A stretch of 64,000 bases of DNA from Streptomyces sp. YS415 (GCF_023544665.1 NZ_JAMJFL010000010.1:186001-250000); one strand, 5' to 3'. Shown: positions 1 to 8,692, counted from the stretch's first letter. Made by a program: numbers and translations. The notes: generated by a model from the letters alone, not told the origin.

Positions 1-997
1 CGTAGTCGTAGGCCGCGTCCTCGGCGCAGGGCGCGAGGATCTGTTCCGCGGTCGTGCCGGCGGAGAGGCCCGGGCAGCCCGGGGCGTACGTCGGGTCGAA
101 CTCCGCCCGGTAGATCTTCTGCGTGACGCCCCAGTAGGCCTTCCCGTGGTACGGCCACAGGAACTCGGAGCCGCGTGCGAAGCCCACCCCGTACAGGTCC
201 TCGTCCCGTGCGGAACCGAGCATGCGGGCCACGGTGGTGGGGAGCGAGGTGAGCAGGTTGGGGCCGTTCGCGGTCCACAGCGCCCCTTCCCAGTCCACGC
301 CTCCGTCGTACAGCTCCGGGTGGTTCTCCAGCTGCCAGCGGGTGAGGTAGCCCCCGTTGGAGATGCCGGTGACGAACGTACGGCGCGGGAGATGCCCGTA
401 GCGCTGCGCCACGGCCTTCCGGGCCGCGCGGGTGAGTTGGGTGGTCCGGGTGTTCCACTCAGCCACCGCGTCACCGGGCCGGGTGCCGTCACGGTAGAAG
501 TCGGCACCGTTGTTGCCCTTGTCGGTCGCCGCGTACGCGTAGCCCTGCGCGAGCACCTGGTCCGAGATCGCCTTGTCCGTGGCGTACTGCCGGCGCGTGC
601 CGGGGGCGCCCGTGACGATCAGGCCGCCGTTCCAGCGGTCCGGCAGCCGGAGGACGAACTGCGCGTCGTGCTTCCAGCCGTGGGTGGCGTTGAAGCGCGA
701 GGAGTCCGGGAAGTAGCCGTCGATCTGGATCCCCGGCACCCCGGACGGCACCCGGGTGCCGGCGGCCGTCAGCCCCGCCTGGTCCGCCATGTCGGTGTAC
801 GGCGTCCCGGCGAGGCCCGTGGTGGTCAGGTCCGGCAGACAGGCACTCCGCTGGAAGGCCGCGCCGGGGATCCGCACCCGCTCCTGGCGTCCGCAGTGGT
901 CCTCGCCGGCCGGTGCGGCCCCGGCGGACGTCGGCCCGATGAGCGCGGCCGCGATCAGGGTGACGGCGACGAAGGGAACACCTCGGGACAGGCGCAT
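1..997 (-). CDS. Secreted alpha/beta hydrolase, tannase/feruloyl-esterase-like (C-terminus outside window)
   Basis: The protein starts at an ATG preceded by GGAGG and opens with a Sec-type signal peptide (MRLSRG, hydrophobic core, A-x-A near residue 28), so it should be exported. The mature part has a GISNGG nucleophile elbow (Ser of the G-x-S-x-G motif), preceded by an oxyanion-type GGLIVTGAPG strand, as in alpha/beta hydrolases of the tannase/feruloyl esterase or 3-hydroxybutyrate-oligomer hydrolase type. Several Cys residues suggest disulfides. About 332 residues are visible and the catalytic Asp/His are not yet reached, so the gene continues past the left edge. The substrate is not determinable; ester cleavage of plant phenolics or polyester oligomers is inference. 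Confidence 0.75.
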   Translation of the reverse strand, partial: MRLSRGVPFVAVTLIAAALIGPTSAGAAPAGEDHCGRQERVRIPGAAFQRSACLPDLTTTGLAGTPYTDMADQAGLTAAGTRVPSGVPGIQIDGYFPDSSRFNATHGWKHDAQFVLRLPDRWNGGLIVTGAPGTRRQYATDKAISDQVLAQGYAYAATDKGNNGADFYRDGTRPGDAVAEWNTRTTQLTRAARKAVAQRYGHLPRRTFVTGISNGGYLTRWQLENHPELYDGGVDWEGALWTANGPNLLTSLPTTVARMLGSARDEDLYGVGFARGSEFLWPYHGKAYWGVTQKIYRAEFDPTYAPGCPGLSAGTTAEQILAPCAEDAAYDY

Positions 998-1192
998 GGC
1001 GGCCTCCAGGGACGGGAGCCGACGCCAGGGGCGGCGTCGGAGCTGCCCCATGGTGTGATTCTTCGGTCCCCTCATCCATGGGTTGGGGCCACATGGAGCG
1101 GTGCCGTCGTATGGGTGCGGCCTACGTGCCGTCGCAGTACACGCCCTGAAGCGCGCACCCCGTGGCCTACGGCCGCAACGGCGTCGACGGCC

Positions 1193-2098
1193 TCAGCTGG
1201 GGCGTACCGCCATCTTGTCGAGCGCCTCCAGCAGACCCGGCAGTTCCGGGCCGCGGCCCACCGGCAGGACCTCGCCGGGCTCGTCGTCGAGCAGCACGAA
1301 CGCGATGTCGTCGGTCCTGGCCACGAGCGACCAGCCGGGACCGTCGGCACGCAAGGTGCGGGCGTCGCCCGAGGCGAAGGCGGACCGGACCCGTCCGAGG
1401 GGCGGCGGGTTGTCCACGTACGCGCGTGCCTCGGCGAGGACCCGGCGGATGCCGCTGTGCCCCTTGGGCTTCGGCTCGCCCTCGTCCGACGACTCACGCG
1501 AGGACTCGCCCGCGGTCTCCTGCGGTGCGGCCTCGGCGGCCTCCTGGGCGACCTCCAGGCCCTCGGCGGCCCCCGGGCCGTCCCCGGAACTCGGGAAGTC
1601 GGCGTCGTCGATCTGCTCGCGCCACAGCGCCCACTGCAGGGCGATCTCGTCGGCGCCGAGCCGGCGCTGTGCCGGGCCCCAGGTGGAGGTGTCCGGCGGT
1701 GCCAGGGGCGGACCGTCGGCGTCGTCGGGGTCGGGGTCGTGCGGCGGGGGCACGTTGGGGGCCGCTACGGCGACCGCCAGGGGCCAGCCGGGCAGGGCGG
1801 CCACGACCGTGCGCTCGTCGGGCGACAGGTCGTACTCCATGCCGCAGTCCCACGACGCGATGGCGACCGCGACCAGCGAGACGTCGTCGATGACGACCGT
1901 CCAGCGGGCACCGTCGCCGTCCTGGCCGAGCACCAGCCCGTACCCGTCGGCGAGGGGCGCGAGGCCGAGCGCCGCGCATGCCTCCGGATAGTCGTCGCCC
2001 AGCACGCTCGGGAACTTCGCAGGCGTCAGCAGCACCGCCGTCAGCACATAGAGCGCGTCGTCCTCGGCGGCGACGGCGTCCTCGTCCGTCCCGGCCAT
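1193..2098 (-). CDS. Uncharacterised acidic protein, two globular halves with acidic linker
   Basis: I do not recognise this 301-residue protein. The start chosen (MAGTDED) has GGGGAGG five bases upstream; an upstream in-frame start has no such site. The N-terminal half (about 1-120) is a compact hydrophobic domain with a TVVIDDVSLVAVA strand. A Pro/Asp- and Glu/Ala/Ser-rich linker (about 120-210) follows, then a C-terminal domain (about 215-301) rich in short beta strands (WSLVARTDDIAFVLLDDEPGE). There is no signal peptide or membrane segment, so it is probably cytoplasmic. Codon use is typical of its neighbours. It stands alone between the hydrolase and the next small gene on the same strand. 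Confidence 0.7.
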   Translation of the reverse strand: MAGTDEDAVAAEDDALYVLTAVLLTPAKFPSVLGDDYPEACAALGLAPLADGYGLVLGQDGDGARWTVVIDDVSLVAVAIASWDCGMEYDLSPDERTVVAALPGWPLAVAVAAPNVPPPHDPDPDDADGPPLAPPDTSTWGPAQRRLGADEIALQWALWREQIDDADFPSSGDGPGAAEGLEVAQEAAEAAPQETAGESSRESSDEGEPKPKGHSGIRRVLAEARAYVDNPPPLGRVRSAFASGDARTLRADGPGWSLVARTDDIAFVLLDDEPGEVLPVGRGPELPGLLEALDKMAVRPS

Positions 2099-2235
2099 CC
2101 CAGCCTCCCCATCGGTTCGTCCATCGGCGCGCACCCTAATGCGAGCGGAAGGCCCTTGTCACGACTCCCCAGCCCACCCGGAGCTGCAGCTTTCCACCTG
2201 GACGGGGTGAAATCGACCTGTGAGCGCGGCGCGGT

Positions 2236-2562
2236 TCAGGCCGCCGGCAGGCCGAGGAGGTCCCGCGCGACGGTCCCGGGGGACTCGTCGCGTGCCCGCG
2301 CGAGGGCGATGACGGCCCGGCAGGCCAGCTCGTTCACCCCGAACGACAGCGCCTCCGGCGACACCCATCCCGCCGCCTCGTCGATGCGCTCCTGGTCGTC
2401 CTCCGCGCAGGCCGAGACGTAGGCTGCGGCGGCCTCGAACAGGTTGTGCGTACGGCCGTCCTGATCGCCGCCGGACTCCGTGCGCCATGCGTCCAGAACT
2501 CTGCCCCAGGACTGTCGGATCCTGCCGAGCATGCTGACCACCTTCCCCTGCGTGGTTGCCAT
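2236..2562 (-). CDS. Small conserved-type hypothetical protein
   Basis: This 108-residue, mostly helical soluble protein has no signal peptide and no motif I can name. It contains Trp- and Ala-rich helices (RIRQSWGRVLDAWRTES) and ends LLGLPAA. Two starts are possible: ATG at 2562, with a distant CAGGAG, or the internal ATG (MLGRIRQ) ten codons later with a GGAAGG-like site. Strong third-position GC supports a real gene. It lies between two minus-strand genes with about 100-140 bp on each side, so it is probably transcribed alone. Function unknown. Confidence 0.6.
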   Translation of the reverse strand: MATTQGKVVSMLGRIRQSWGRVLDAWRTESGGDQDGRTHNLFEAAAAYVSACAEDDQERIDEAAGWVSPEALSFGVNELACRAVIALARARDESPGTVARDLLGLPAA

Positions 2563-2667
2563 GGCTGATCGTCCATCTCCTGCTGTTCAACGTAGAGTTG
2601 AAATTCCGGGGGCAGAAGGGGGACGGCGCGGTCGAGGGCGCCGGGTGCCCGGCCGGGCGCGCTGAGC

Positions 2668-3276
2668 TCAGCCCTCGCGTACGGCGAGCGCCAGGAAGCG
2701 GTCGTCCGCGTCGACGTACGACGTCATGCGCCACCCGGAACCGGCCAGCAGCGGCCGGAGGCTGGCCTCCGCCCGCAGGTCGTCCGGGGTGATCTGCCGC
2801 CCCTGACGAGCCGCGAGGGCGGCCCTGCCGATCGGGTGGAACAGGGCGAGGGTGCCGCCCGGGCGCACCACACGGGCCAACTCCCGCAGGTTCCGCGCCG
2901 GATGGGGCAGGTGCGCGATGAGCCCTGCTCCGAACACGGCGTCCAGCGACTCCGACCGCAGCGGGAGCGCCGCCACGTCGGTGAGCAGCAGCTGCCCGTC
3001 CCGGTGCCGTCCCGCCCGTACGGCGGCCTGCAGCATGGCCGGAGTGAGATCGGCGCCGAGGACCACTCCCGAGGCTCCCACGGCCGCACGCAGGGGCGGC
3101 AAGGCCCGTCCGGTGCCGCAGCCCGCGTCGAGCACGCGGTCCCCCTCGCGCAGACCGAGGTCGGCGACCGCGGCATCGTACGCGGGGCCGTCGTCGGGGA
3201 ACCTGGCGTCCCAGTCGGCGGCGCGGGCGGTGAAGAACTCCTGGACATGTGTGTGGTCGTCGCTCATGTTCCGCAT
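2668..3276 (-). CDS. Class I SAM-dependent methyltransferase
   Basis: This 202-residue protein has the class I methyltransferase fold. Motif I is VLDAGCGTGRALPPL (about residues 47-61) for S-adenosylmethionine binding. An acidic strand end (GVVLGADLTPAML) follows, then LLLTDVAALPLRSESLDAVF around motif II/III, and ELARVVRPGGTLALFHP is the usual post-motif III strand-helix. The layout matches Methyltransf_11-type (UbiE/small-molecule) enzymes. The start may be MRNMSDD or the internal MSDDHT. The acceptor is unknown, because neighbouring genes do not form a pathway with it. Confidence 0.85.
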   Translation of the reverse strand: MRNMSDDHTHVQEFFTARAADWDARFPDDGPAYDAAVADLGLREGDRVLDAGCGTGRALPPLRAAVGASGVVLGADLTPAMLQAAVRAGRHRDGQLLLTDVAALPLRSESLDAVFGAGLIAHLPHPARNLRELARVVRPGGTLALFHPIGRAALAARQGRQITPDDLRAEASLRPLLAGSGWRMTSYVDADDRFLALAVREG

Positions 3277-3440
3277 GATCCCTCACCGGAGGGAGTGACC
3301 TCCTCGCTTGCAGAGATGACGCAGCGGCGCACATGTTCGAGCGGCAGCCGATCGTTTCGAGCGGAATCCGTGTCATATTGCAACAGCTTTCGAAATGCGC
3401 CCTCTTTGTGCGCCCCTGCCCCGACTAGCGTCCCTGGGCC

Positions 3441-4214
3441 ATGGGACACCTGGACCACGCCGCCCTGGGGTGGCTGACCCCCGCGCTGTCGTACGCCATG
3501 GCCTGCATCGGCGCCGCGCTGGGGCTGCGCTGCACCGTCCGCGCCCTCGGCGCCACCGGCCGCTCGCGCCGCAACTGGCTCGTCACCGCCGCCTCCGCCC
3601 TCGGCACCGGCATCTGGACCATGCACTTCGTGGCCATGCTGGGCTTCAGCGTCAGTGGCACCGACATCCGCTACGACGTGCCGCTGACCGTCGCGAGCCT
3701 GCTCGTCGCCATGGCCGTCGTCTGCGCCGGGGTCTTCGCCGTCGGCTACAGCCGCGACCGCACGCGCGCACTCCTCCTGGGCGGTCTCACCACCGGGCTG
3801 GGGGTGGCCAGCATGCACTACCTGGGCATGGCGGCCGTGCGCCTGCACGGCGACGTGAGCTACGACCCCGCCCTCGTCGGGCTCTCGGTGCTGATCGCCG
3901 TCGTCGCCGCCACGGCGGCACTGTGGGCGGCGCTCAACATCAAGTCGGCCGTCGCCGTCACCGTCGCCTCCCTGATCATGGGCGCGGCGGTGAGCAGCAT
4001 GCACTACACCGGGATGTTCGCGGTGAGCGTGCGGGTCGCACCCGCCGGGGACGTCCTGCCCGGGGCCACGGCGATGCAGTTCATCTTCCCCCTCGCCGTC
4101 GGCCTCGGGTCCTATCTCTTCCTGACCTCGGCCTTCGTCGCCCTGTCCCCGACGACGGGGGAGCGCGCGGCCTCCGCCTCCGCGCAGCGGCCGGTCCAGA
4201 GCGTCGCCCGCTAG
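3441..4214 (+). CDS. MHYT-domain integral membrane sensor protein
   Basis: This 257-residue protein has about seven hydrophobic helices and three copies of the MHYT signature: WTMHFVAML, SMHYLGMAA and SMHYTGMFA. Those motifs are proposed in the family to bind a metal (copper) at the outer face and to sense oxygen, CO or NO. Unlike many MHYT proteins it has no GGDEF, EAL or kinase domain attached, so any output must go through a partner. It ends 42 bp before cvnA on the same strand, so co-transcription with the conservon, and a sensing role for it, is plausible but inferred. The start is an ATG with a weak ribosome site. Confidence 0.85.
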   Translation: MGHLDHAALGWLTPALSYAMACIGAALGLRCTVRALGATGRSRRNWLVTAASALGTGIWTMHFVAMLGFSVSGTDIRYDVPLTVASLLVAMAVVCAGVFAVGYSRDRTRALLLGGLTTGLGVASMHYLGMAAVRLHGDVSYDPALVGLSVLIAVVAATAALWAALNIKSAVAVTVASLIMGAAVSSMHYTGMFAVSVRVAPAGDVLPGATAMQFIFPLAVGLGSYLFLTSAFVALSPTTGERAASASAQRPVQSVAR

Positions 4215-4256
4215 CCCCCGGCGCGCCCCGACGAACCCCTTCCGAGCGAGGAGGCC

Positions 4257-6812
4257 ATGCGTACACCCCGTAGGACCACCGCACCCGGCGCCGAGACGCC
4301 GTCGTCACCGCTCGTGCGCGGCCGCCGCGCCCACGCGGGACCGCCCGCCGACGAAGGCCCGGACGGGCCCGCGGGCGCGCTGCCCGAGGACGTACCCGCG
4401 CGCGCAGGGGGGTGGCGGATCCGGCCGCGCACCGTCCGGGCCAAGATCGTCTGCCTGCTGATGGTGCCCGTGGTCTCCCTGCTGGCCCTGTGGGCCCACG
4501 CCACGGTCACCACCGCGCAGGACGTCTCCGGACTCCGGCAGGTTCAGCGCGTCGACGCCGAGATCCGCGCGCCCGTCGCGACCGCCGTCGCCGCCCTCCA
4601 GACCGAGCGCGCGACCGCGGTCCGGCTCACCACGGACCCCGCCTCGGTGCAGGCCGGCGACTACCGGAAGCTCACCGAACGCACCGACGCCGCCGTGGCC
4701 GAGCTGCGGCTCGGCGACACCAGCACCGTCGCCGACTCCGAGGAACTGCCCGCCGGAGTGGCCCAGCGGCTGGAGGACTTCGTCACCGGTGCCGAACGGC
4801 TCGGCTCGCTGCGGACCGCGGTGCTGGACCGCAGGGCAGGCTGGGAGCAGACCTACGCGCGGTACACGCAGACGATCGCGGCGGCCTTCTCCGTGGGCGG
4901 CGCCCTGACCGGCATCCAGGACGCCGATCTCGGCTCCGACGCGCGCGTGCTGCTCGAGTTCTCCCGCGCGGGGGAGGCGTTGGCCCAGGAGGACGCCGTC
5001 CTGGTCGGCGCGCGCCTGGCCGGGAAGCTCGACGGAGACCGGCTGCGGCTGTTCGCCGGCGCGGTCGAGACCCGACGTACCCTCACGGAGGCCGCCGTCG
5101 CCGACCTGCGCGGCCCCGAGCGCACCGCCTGGCACGAGCTCGCCTCCGGCGGTGACTACGCCGCCGTGGGCGCCGCGGAGGACGCGGTCCTCGCCGCCGC
5201 ACCGGGAACGCGCGCGATCCACGCCGCCCCGCAGGCCGCCTGGGACGGGGCACTCGCGCGCGTGCGGGACGAGATGCGCACCATCGAGGCCGACGCGGGA
5301 CGCGAAGTCGTCGAGCGGGCCGACCCGTTCACCCGTGGACTGCTCACCCCGGCCGGCGCCGCCGTGCTGTTCGGCCTCGCCGCCGTCGCCGCCTCGCTGG
5401 TGATCTCGGTGCGCATCGGCCGCGGCCTGGTCGTGGAACTGGTGAGCCTGCGCAACAGCGCGCTGGAGATCGCCCGCCACAAGCTGCCCGAAGCCATGCG
5501 GCGACTGCGCGCCGGGGAGGAGATCGACGTCCGGGCCGAGGCCCCGCCGGGTCCGCCCGCCGAGGACGAGAGCGGACAGGTCGCCGAGGCGCTGGGCACC
5601 GTCCACCGCGCAGCCCTGCGCGCCGCCGTGGAGCGGGCCGAACTCGCCAGCGGCATCTCCGGGGTCTTCGTCAACCTCGCCCGCCGCAGCCAGGTCCTGG
5701 TCCACCGGCAGCTCAGCCTGCTGGACAGCATGGAGCGCCGCTCCGACGACCCCAACGAACTGAGCGACCTGTTCCGGCTGGACCACCTAACCACCCGTAT
5801 GCGCCGGCACGCGGAAAGCCTGATCATCCTGTCCGGCGCGGCACCCGGCCGCGCCTGGCGGATGCCGGTCTCCCTGACGAACGTGGTGCGCGCGGCCGTC
5901 TCCGAGGTCGAGGACTACGCGCGCGTGGAGGTACGACAGTTGCCCGAGGCCGCCGTCGTCGGCGGGGCCGTCGCCGACCTCACCCACCTGCTGGCGGAAC
6001 TCGTCGAGAACGCCGCACAGTTCTCGCCGCCCCACACGCGCGTGCGCGTCACCGGCGAACCCGTGGGCAACGGCTACGCGGTCGAGGTCGAGGACCGCGG
6101 ACTCGGCATGGGCAAGGAGACCCTCGCCGAGGCCAACCGCCGCATCGAGCAGTCCGAGGCGCTCGACCTGTTCGACAGCGACCGGCTGGGTCTTTTCGTG
6201 GTGAGCAGGCTCGCCGCCCGGCACGGCATCAAGGTGCACCTGCGCACCTCGCCCTACGGCGGCACCACCGCGGTCGTTTTGCTGCCCACCTCGTTGCTGC
6301 ACGGCGGCGCGGCGGAACGTTCCCCCCGCAAGGCCGCCGAAGCGCCCCGGCCCGCCGAGCGCGAGTACGCGCGCGTGCCCGGCGGCACCGCGCACCAGGA
6401 GCCGGTCGAGGCACCGGCCGGCCGGCCCGCGCTGGTGGCCCCCGCCCCCGCGCCCACGGCCGCGACGACCGCTACCGACACCCCGCCCCCCGGAGTCACC
6501 GTCACCGACACCCCGCCCCCCGGAGTCACCGCCTTGCGACTGCACCGCCCCCCGGACGACGCCGACGGCTCCGACGACCTCCCGCGCCGCGTCCGGCAGG
6601 CGAGCCTCGCCCCCCAGCTGCGCGAGCCGCACGCCGAGGAGCCCGACCGGCCGTCCGCCCGGGACGAGGACCGGCGCACGCCCGAACTGGTACGGGACCG
6701 CATGGCGGCGTACCGCGACGGCTGGACGCGCGGCGGCGGGCGGCGCCCCGGCCGAGGTGCCGCCCCCGATCCGACAGTGCGCAGAGACAGCAGCGAAGGA
6801 GACCCTGCATGA
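4257..6812 (+). CDS. cvnA: CvnA: conservon histidine-kinase-like membrane protein with nitrate/nitrite-sensing-type domain
   Basis: This 851-residue protein has a first membrane helix at about 66-84, an extracytoplasmic helical sensor of the NIT type, a second helix at about 363-385, a HAMP-like linker and a GHKL ATPase domain. The ATPase motifs visible are the N-box VENAAQFSPP (about 583-592), G1 DRGLGMG (about 613-619) and G2 DRLGLFVVSRLAARHG (about 641-656). The C-terminal tail is disordered, Pro/Ala/Thr-rich and holds a perfect 10-residue duplication. The start follows GAGGAGG. Its stop overlaps the start of cvnB (ATGA). In the family, CvnA-D form a membrane complex likened to eukaryotic G-protein signalling. 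I could not assign a phospho-acceptor His with confidence. Confidence 0.92.
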   Translation: MRTPRRTTAPGAETPSSPLVRGRRAHAGPPADEGPDGPAGALPEDVPARAGGWRIRPRTVRAKIVCLLMVPVVSLLALWAHATVTTAQDVSGLRQVQRVDAEIRAPVATAVAALQTERATAVRLTTDPASVQAGDYRKLTERTDAAVAELRLGDTSTVADSEELPAGVAQRLEDFVTGAERLGSLRTAVLDRRAGWEQTYARYTQTIAAAFSVGGALTGIQDADLGSDARVLLEFSRAGEALAQEDAVLVGARLAGKLDGDRLRLFAGAVETRRTLTEAAVADLRGPERTAWHELASGGDYAAVGAAEDAVLAAAPGTRAIHAAPQAAWDGALARVRDEMRTIEADAGREVVERADPFTRGLLTPAGAAVLFGLAAVAASLVISVRIGRGLVVELVSLRNSALEIARHKLPEAMRRLRAGEEIDVRAEAPPGPPAEDESGQVAEALGTVHRAALRAAVERAELASGISGVFVNLARRSQVLVHRQLSLLDSMERRSDDPNELSDLFRLDHLTTRMRRHAESLIILSGAAPGRAWRMPVSLTNVVRAAVSEVEDYARVEVRQLPEAAVVGGAVADLTHLLAELVENAAQFSPPHTRVRVTGEPVGNGYAVEVEDRGLGMGKETLAEANRRIEQSEALDLFDSDRLGLFVVSRLAARHGIKVHLRTSPYGGTTAVVLLPTSLLHGGAAERSPRKAAEAPRPAEREYARVPGGTAHQEPVEAPAGRPALVAPAPAPTAATTATDTPPPGVTVTDTPPPGVTALRLHRPPDDADGSDDLPRRVRQASLAPQLREPHAEEPDRPSARDEDRRTPELVRDRMAAYRDGWTRGGGRRPGRGAAPDPTVRRDSSEGDPA
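6474..6533 (+). repeat. Two tandem 30-bp repeats inside cvnA
   Basis: Two adjacent copies (6474-6503 and 6504-6533) encode TDTPPPGVTV and TDTPPPGVTA. They differ only near the last codon. They lie in the disordered C-terminal tail of CvnA and keep the reading frame, so copy number could vary without breaking the protein. Confidence 0.9.
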
Positions 6813-7282
6813 TCCAGGACCCCGGCATGAGGGACGGCGTGGGGGTCCCCCCGCGCGAGCGAAGCCGAGAGTGGGGGAGGTCCGGCGAACTCGACTGGCT
6901 GCTGGACGACTTGGTGCTGCGCGTGAGCGAGGTGCGCCACGCGGTGGTGCTCTCCAACGACGGGCTCGCCGTGGGCGCGTCGACCGATCTCAGCCGTGAG
7001 GACGCCGAGCATCTGGCGGCGGTCGCGTCCGGTTTCCACAGTCTGGCCAAGGGCGCGGGCCGGCACTTCGGAGCCGGTGGCGTGCGCCAGACCATGGTGG
7101 AGATGGACGACGGCTTCCTGTTCGTGGCCGCCGCGGGCGACGGCTCCTGCCTCGCCGTCCTCACCGCCGTTGCCGCCGACATCGGCCTGGTCGCCTACGA
7201 GATGGCGCGACTGGTGAAACGTGTCGGCGAACACCTCCGCACCGCCCCGCGCGTCGCGGCACGGCCGCCCGCCGCAGGCTGA
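6809..7282 (+). CDS. cvnB: CvnB: roadblock/LC7-domain protein of the conservon
   Basis: This 157-residue protein's roadblock/LC7 fold starts at about residue 28 (ELDWLLDDLVLRVSEVRHAVVLSNDGLAVGAS) and continues through EDAEHLAAVASGFHSLAKGAGRHFG and VRQTMVEMDDGFLFVAAAGDGSCLAVL. In the family these proteins bind CvnD-type GTPases and regulate nucleotide turnover. The ATG overlaps the cvnA stop (ATGA), implying translational coupling. The first 27 residues are odd: most are encoded by a copy of a Streptomyces palindromic repeat, giving a charged, Arg-rich leader that the paralog at 8693-9106 lacks. Confidence 0.9.
   Translation: MIQDPGMRDGVGVPPRERSREWGRSGELDWLLDDLVLRVSEVRHAVVLSNDGLAVGASTDLSREDAEHLAAVASGFHSLAKGAGRHFGAGGVRQTMVEMDDGFLFVAAAGDGSCLAVLTAVAADIGLVAYEMARLVKRVGEHLRTAPRVAARPPAAG
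6841..6880 (+). repeat. Streptomyces-type short palindromic repeat inserted in the 5' end of cvnB
   Basis: A 40-bp element runs from a GGGGGTCCCCCC head through GCGAGCGAAGCCGAGAG to a TGGGGGAGG tail. The CCCCC and GGGGG outer arms and the CGAGC-GAA-GCCGAG core can pair into a hairpin, with one mismatch. I recognise this as a sequence class commonly found between genes in Streptomyces genomes; that is from memory, not a search. Here it lies inside coding sequence and is read through in frame. Confidence 0.75.
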
Positions 7283-7300
7283 GGCAGGCGGTCGGTACCG

Positions 7301-7714
7301 ATGAACGAAGACCTGAGGGGCGCCCTGCGCGAGCAGGGCAGCCAGTGGTACGACAACGAGGCCGGACCCCTCGTCCGCCCGTACGCCATGACGGGCGGGC
7401 GCACCAAGCCGGGCCCCACCGGAGTCCGCTTCGACCTGATCGCGCTCGTCACCCTGGACGCGAGCGCCCCGGGCGTCGACGACGACACCGCGCTCGGTCC
7501 GGAGCACCGGGCGCTGATCGACCTGTGCCGGCCCGAGACCCAGTCGGTCGCCGAACTGGCCGCCGGCGCCGACCTTCCGGTAGGCGTCGTGCGCGTGCTC
7601 CTCGGTGACCTCCTGGAAATGGGATGCGTCACCGTCAGCCGCCCGGTGCCGCCCGCGCAGCTTCCCGACGAACGGATTCTGCGCGAAGTCATCGAAGGAT
7701 TGCGGGCGCTGTAG
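7301..7714 (+). CDS. cvnC: CvnC: DUF742 protein of the conservon
   Basis: This 137-residue protein matches DUF742: an N-terminal VRPYAMTGGRTKP motif (about 25-37), a short beta strand (FDLIALVTLD), then a winged-helix-like C-terminal half (EHRALIDLCRPETQSVAELAAGADLPVGVVRVLLGDLLEMGCVTVSRP). CvnC is the third invariant member of conservons and is thought to take part in the CvnA-D complex. It starts 18 bp after cvnB. Unusually, almost 200 bp separate it from cvnD, where most conservons are tightly packed. Confidence 0.9.
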   Translation: MNEDLRGALREQGSQWYDNEAGPLVRPYAMTGGRTKPGPTGVRFDLIALVTLDASAPGVDDDTALGPEHRALIDLCRPETQSVAELAAGADLPVGVVRVLLGDLLEMGCVTVSRPVPPAQLPDERILREVIEGLRAL

Positions 7715-7746
7715 ATGACGGTTCAGGACACGGAAGCACCACCAGT

Positions 7747-7775
7747 CGGTCGAATAGGGCAAAAACCGGTCGAAT
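7747..7775 (+). repeat. Two direct 9-bp repeats in the cvnC-cvnD gap
   Basis: CGGTCGAAT occurs at 7747-7755 and 7767-7775, exactly 20 bp apart (about two helical turns, same DNA face), in the 197-bp spacer before cvnD. This spacing suits a protein binding site. The assignment is inference from position only. Confidence 0.4.
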
Positions 7776-7911
7776 CCCTCGGGGTGGAGCCGGAGTTGTC
7801 ATGATGCTGACCTCGCACACACGCACTGAAGCCGCGTACGCACGTTCCGTGAGAGCGCGGTGCACACCCGACGACGTCGCCCGTTGCCGGCACTCCCGAG
7901 AGAAGTGATCG

Positions 7912-8517
7912 ATGGTCTCCGAGCACTCCGCTGACCAGGACGGCGAGACGGCCGCCCTGGCGCTGAAGATCCTGGTCGCCGGCGGTTTCGGCGTGGGCAA
8001 GACGACTCTGGTGGGCGCGGTCAGTGAGATCAGGCCGCTGCGCACCGAGGAACTGCTCAGCGAAGCCGGCCAGTCGGTGGACGACACCGACGGCGTGGAC
8101 CAGAAGGTCACCACGACCGTGGCCATGGACTTCGGGCGCATCACCATCCGGTCCGGGCTTTCCCTCTATCTGTTCGGCACGCCCGGCCAAGACCGCTTCT
8201 GGTTCCTGTGGGACGAGCTCTCCCAGGGCGCCCTCGGTGCCGTGGTCCTCGCCGACACGCGGCGCCTGGAGGACTGCTTCCCCGCCGTGGACTACTTCGA
8301 GCACCGGCACATCCCGTTCGTGGTGGCCGTCAACTGCTTCACGGGCGCCCGCTCCTACGGCGCCCGCGACGTCTCGCGCGCCCTCGACCTCGACAACGGC
8401 ACGCCCGTGGTGCTCTGCGACGCCCGGGACCGCGACTCGGGCAAGGAGGTGCTCATCCGGCTCGTCGAGTACGCCGGGCGGATGCACACCGCCCGGCTGC
8501 TGGACTCGGTGAGCTGA
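7912..8517 (+). CDS. cvnD: CvnD: small GTP-binding protein of the conservon
   Basis: This 201-residue protein has a P-loop GGFGVGKTT (24-32). A TTTVAMDFGRI region is followed by the DxxG-equivalent LFGTPGQDRFWFLWDEL. VVAVNCF sits where small GTPases carry NKxD, a replacement I recall as normal for CvnD proteins. The family is distantly Ras/MglA-like and is expected to be switched by the roadblock proteins encoded on either side. The ATG is preceded by GAGAGAAG. The 197-bp gap to cvnC may hold its own promoter. Confidence 0.92.
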   Translation: MVSEHSADQDGETAALALKILVAGGFGVGKTTLVGAVSEIRPLRTEELLSEAGQSVDDTDGVDQKVTTTVAMDFGRITIRSGLSLYLFGTPGQDRFWFLWDELSQGALGAVVLADTRRLEDCFPAVDYFEHRHIPFVVAVNCFTGARSYGARDVSRALDLDNGTPVVLCDARDRDSGKEVLIRLVEYAGRMHTARLLDSVS

Positions 8518-8692
8518 ACCGGCGCGGCTGGCGACGGACTTGGTGTGCCAGGGCCTGCTCGATCGCCCTTCGGTGTCGGTCATCTTCTGTGCCGTGTCCC
8601 CGTCCTCCTTGCCCGGAGCCCGGCTCGTCGGCAAGGCTGGCGAACAGATACCCCCTCGACCAAGGGGGAGACATCGCACGGGGAGACAGGAC

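Noticed and set aside
146..2422. 758-codon open frame on the plus strand
   Set aside because: It is antisense to a secreted hydrolase and two other well-supported minus-strand genes, and its translation is repetitive Gly/Arg/Val without motifs. Typical of GC-rich shadow frames.
7741..7800. tRNA-like sequence (GGTCGAATCCC resembling a T-arm)
   Set aside because: No acceptor, D or anticodon arms can be paired around it.
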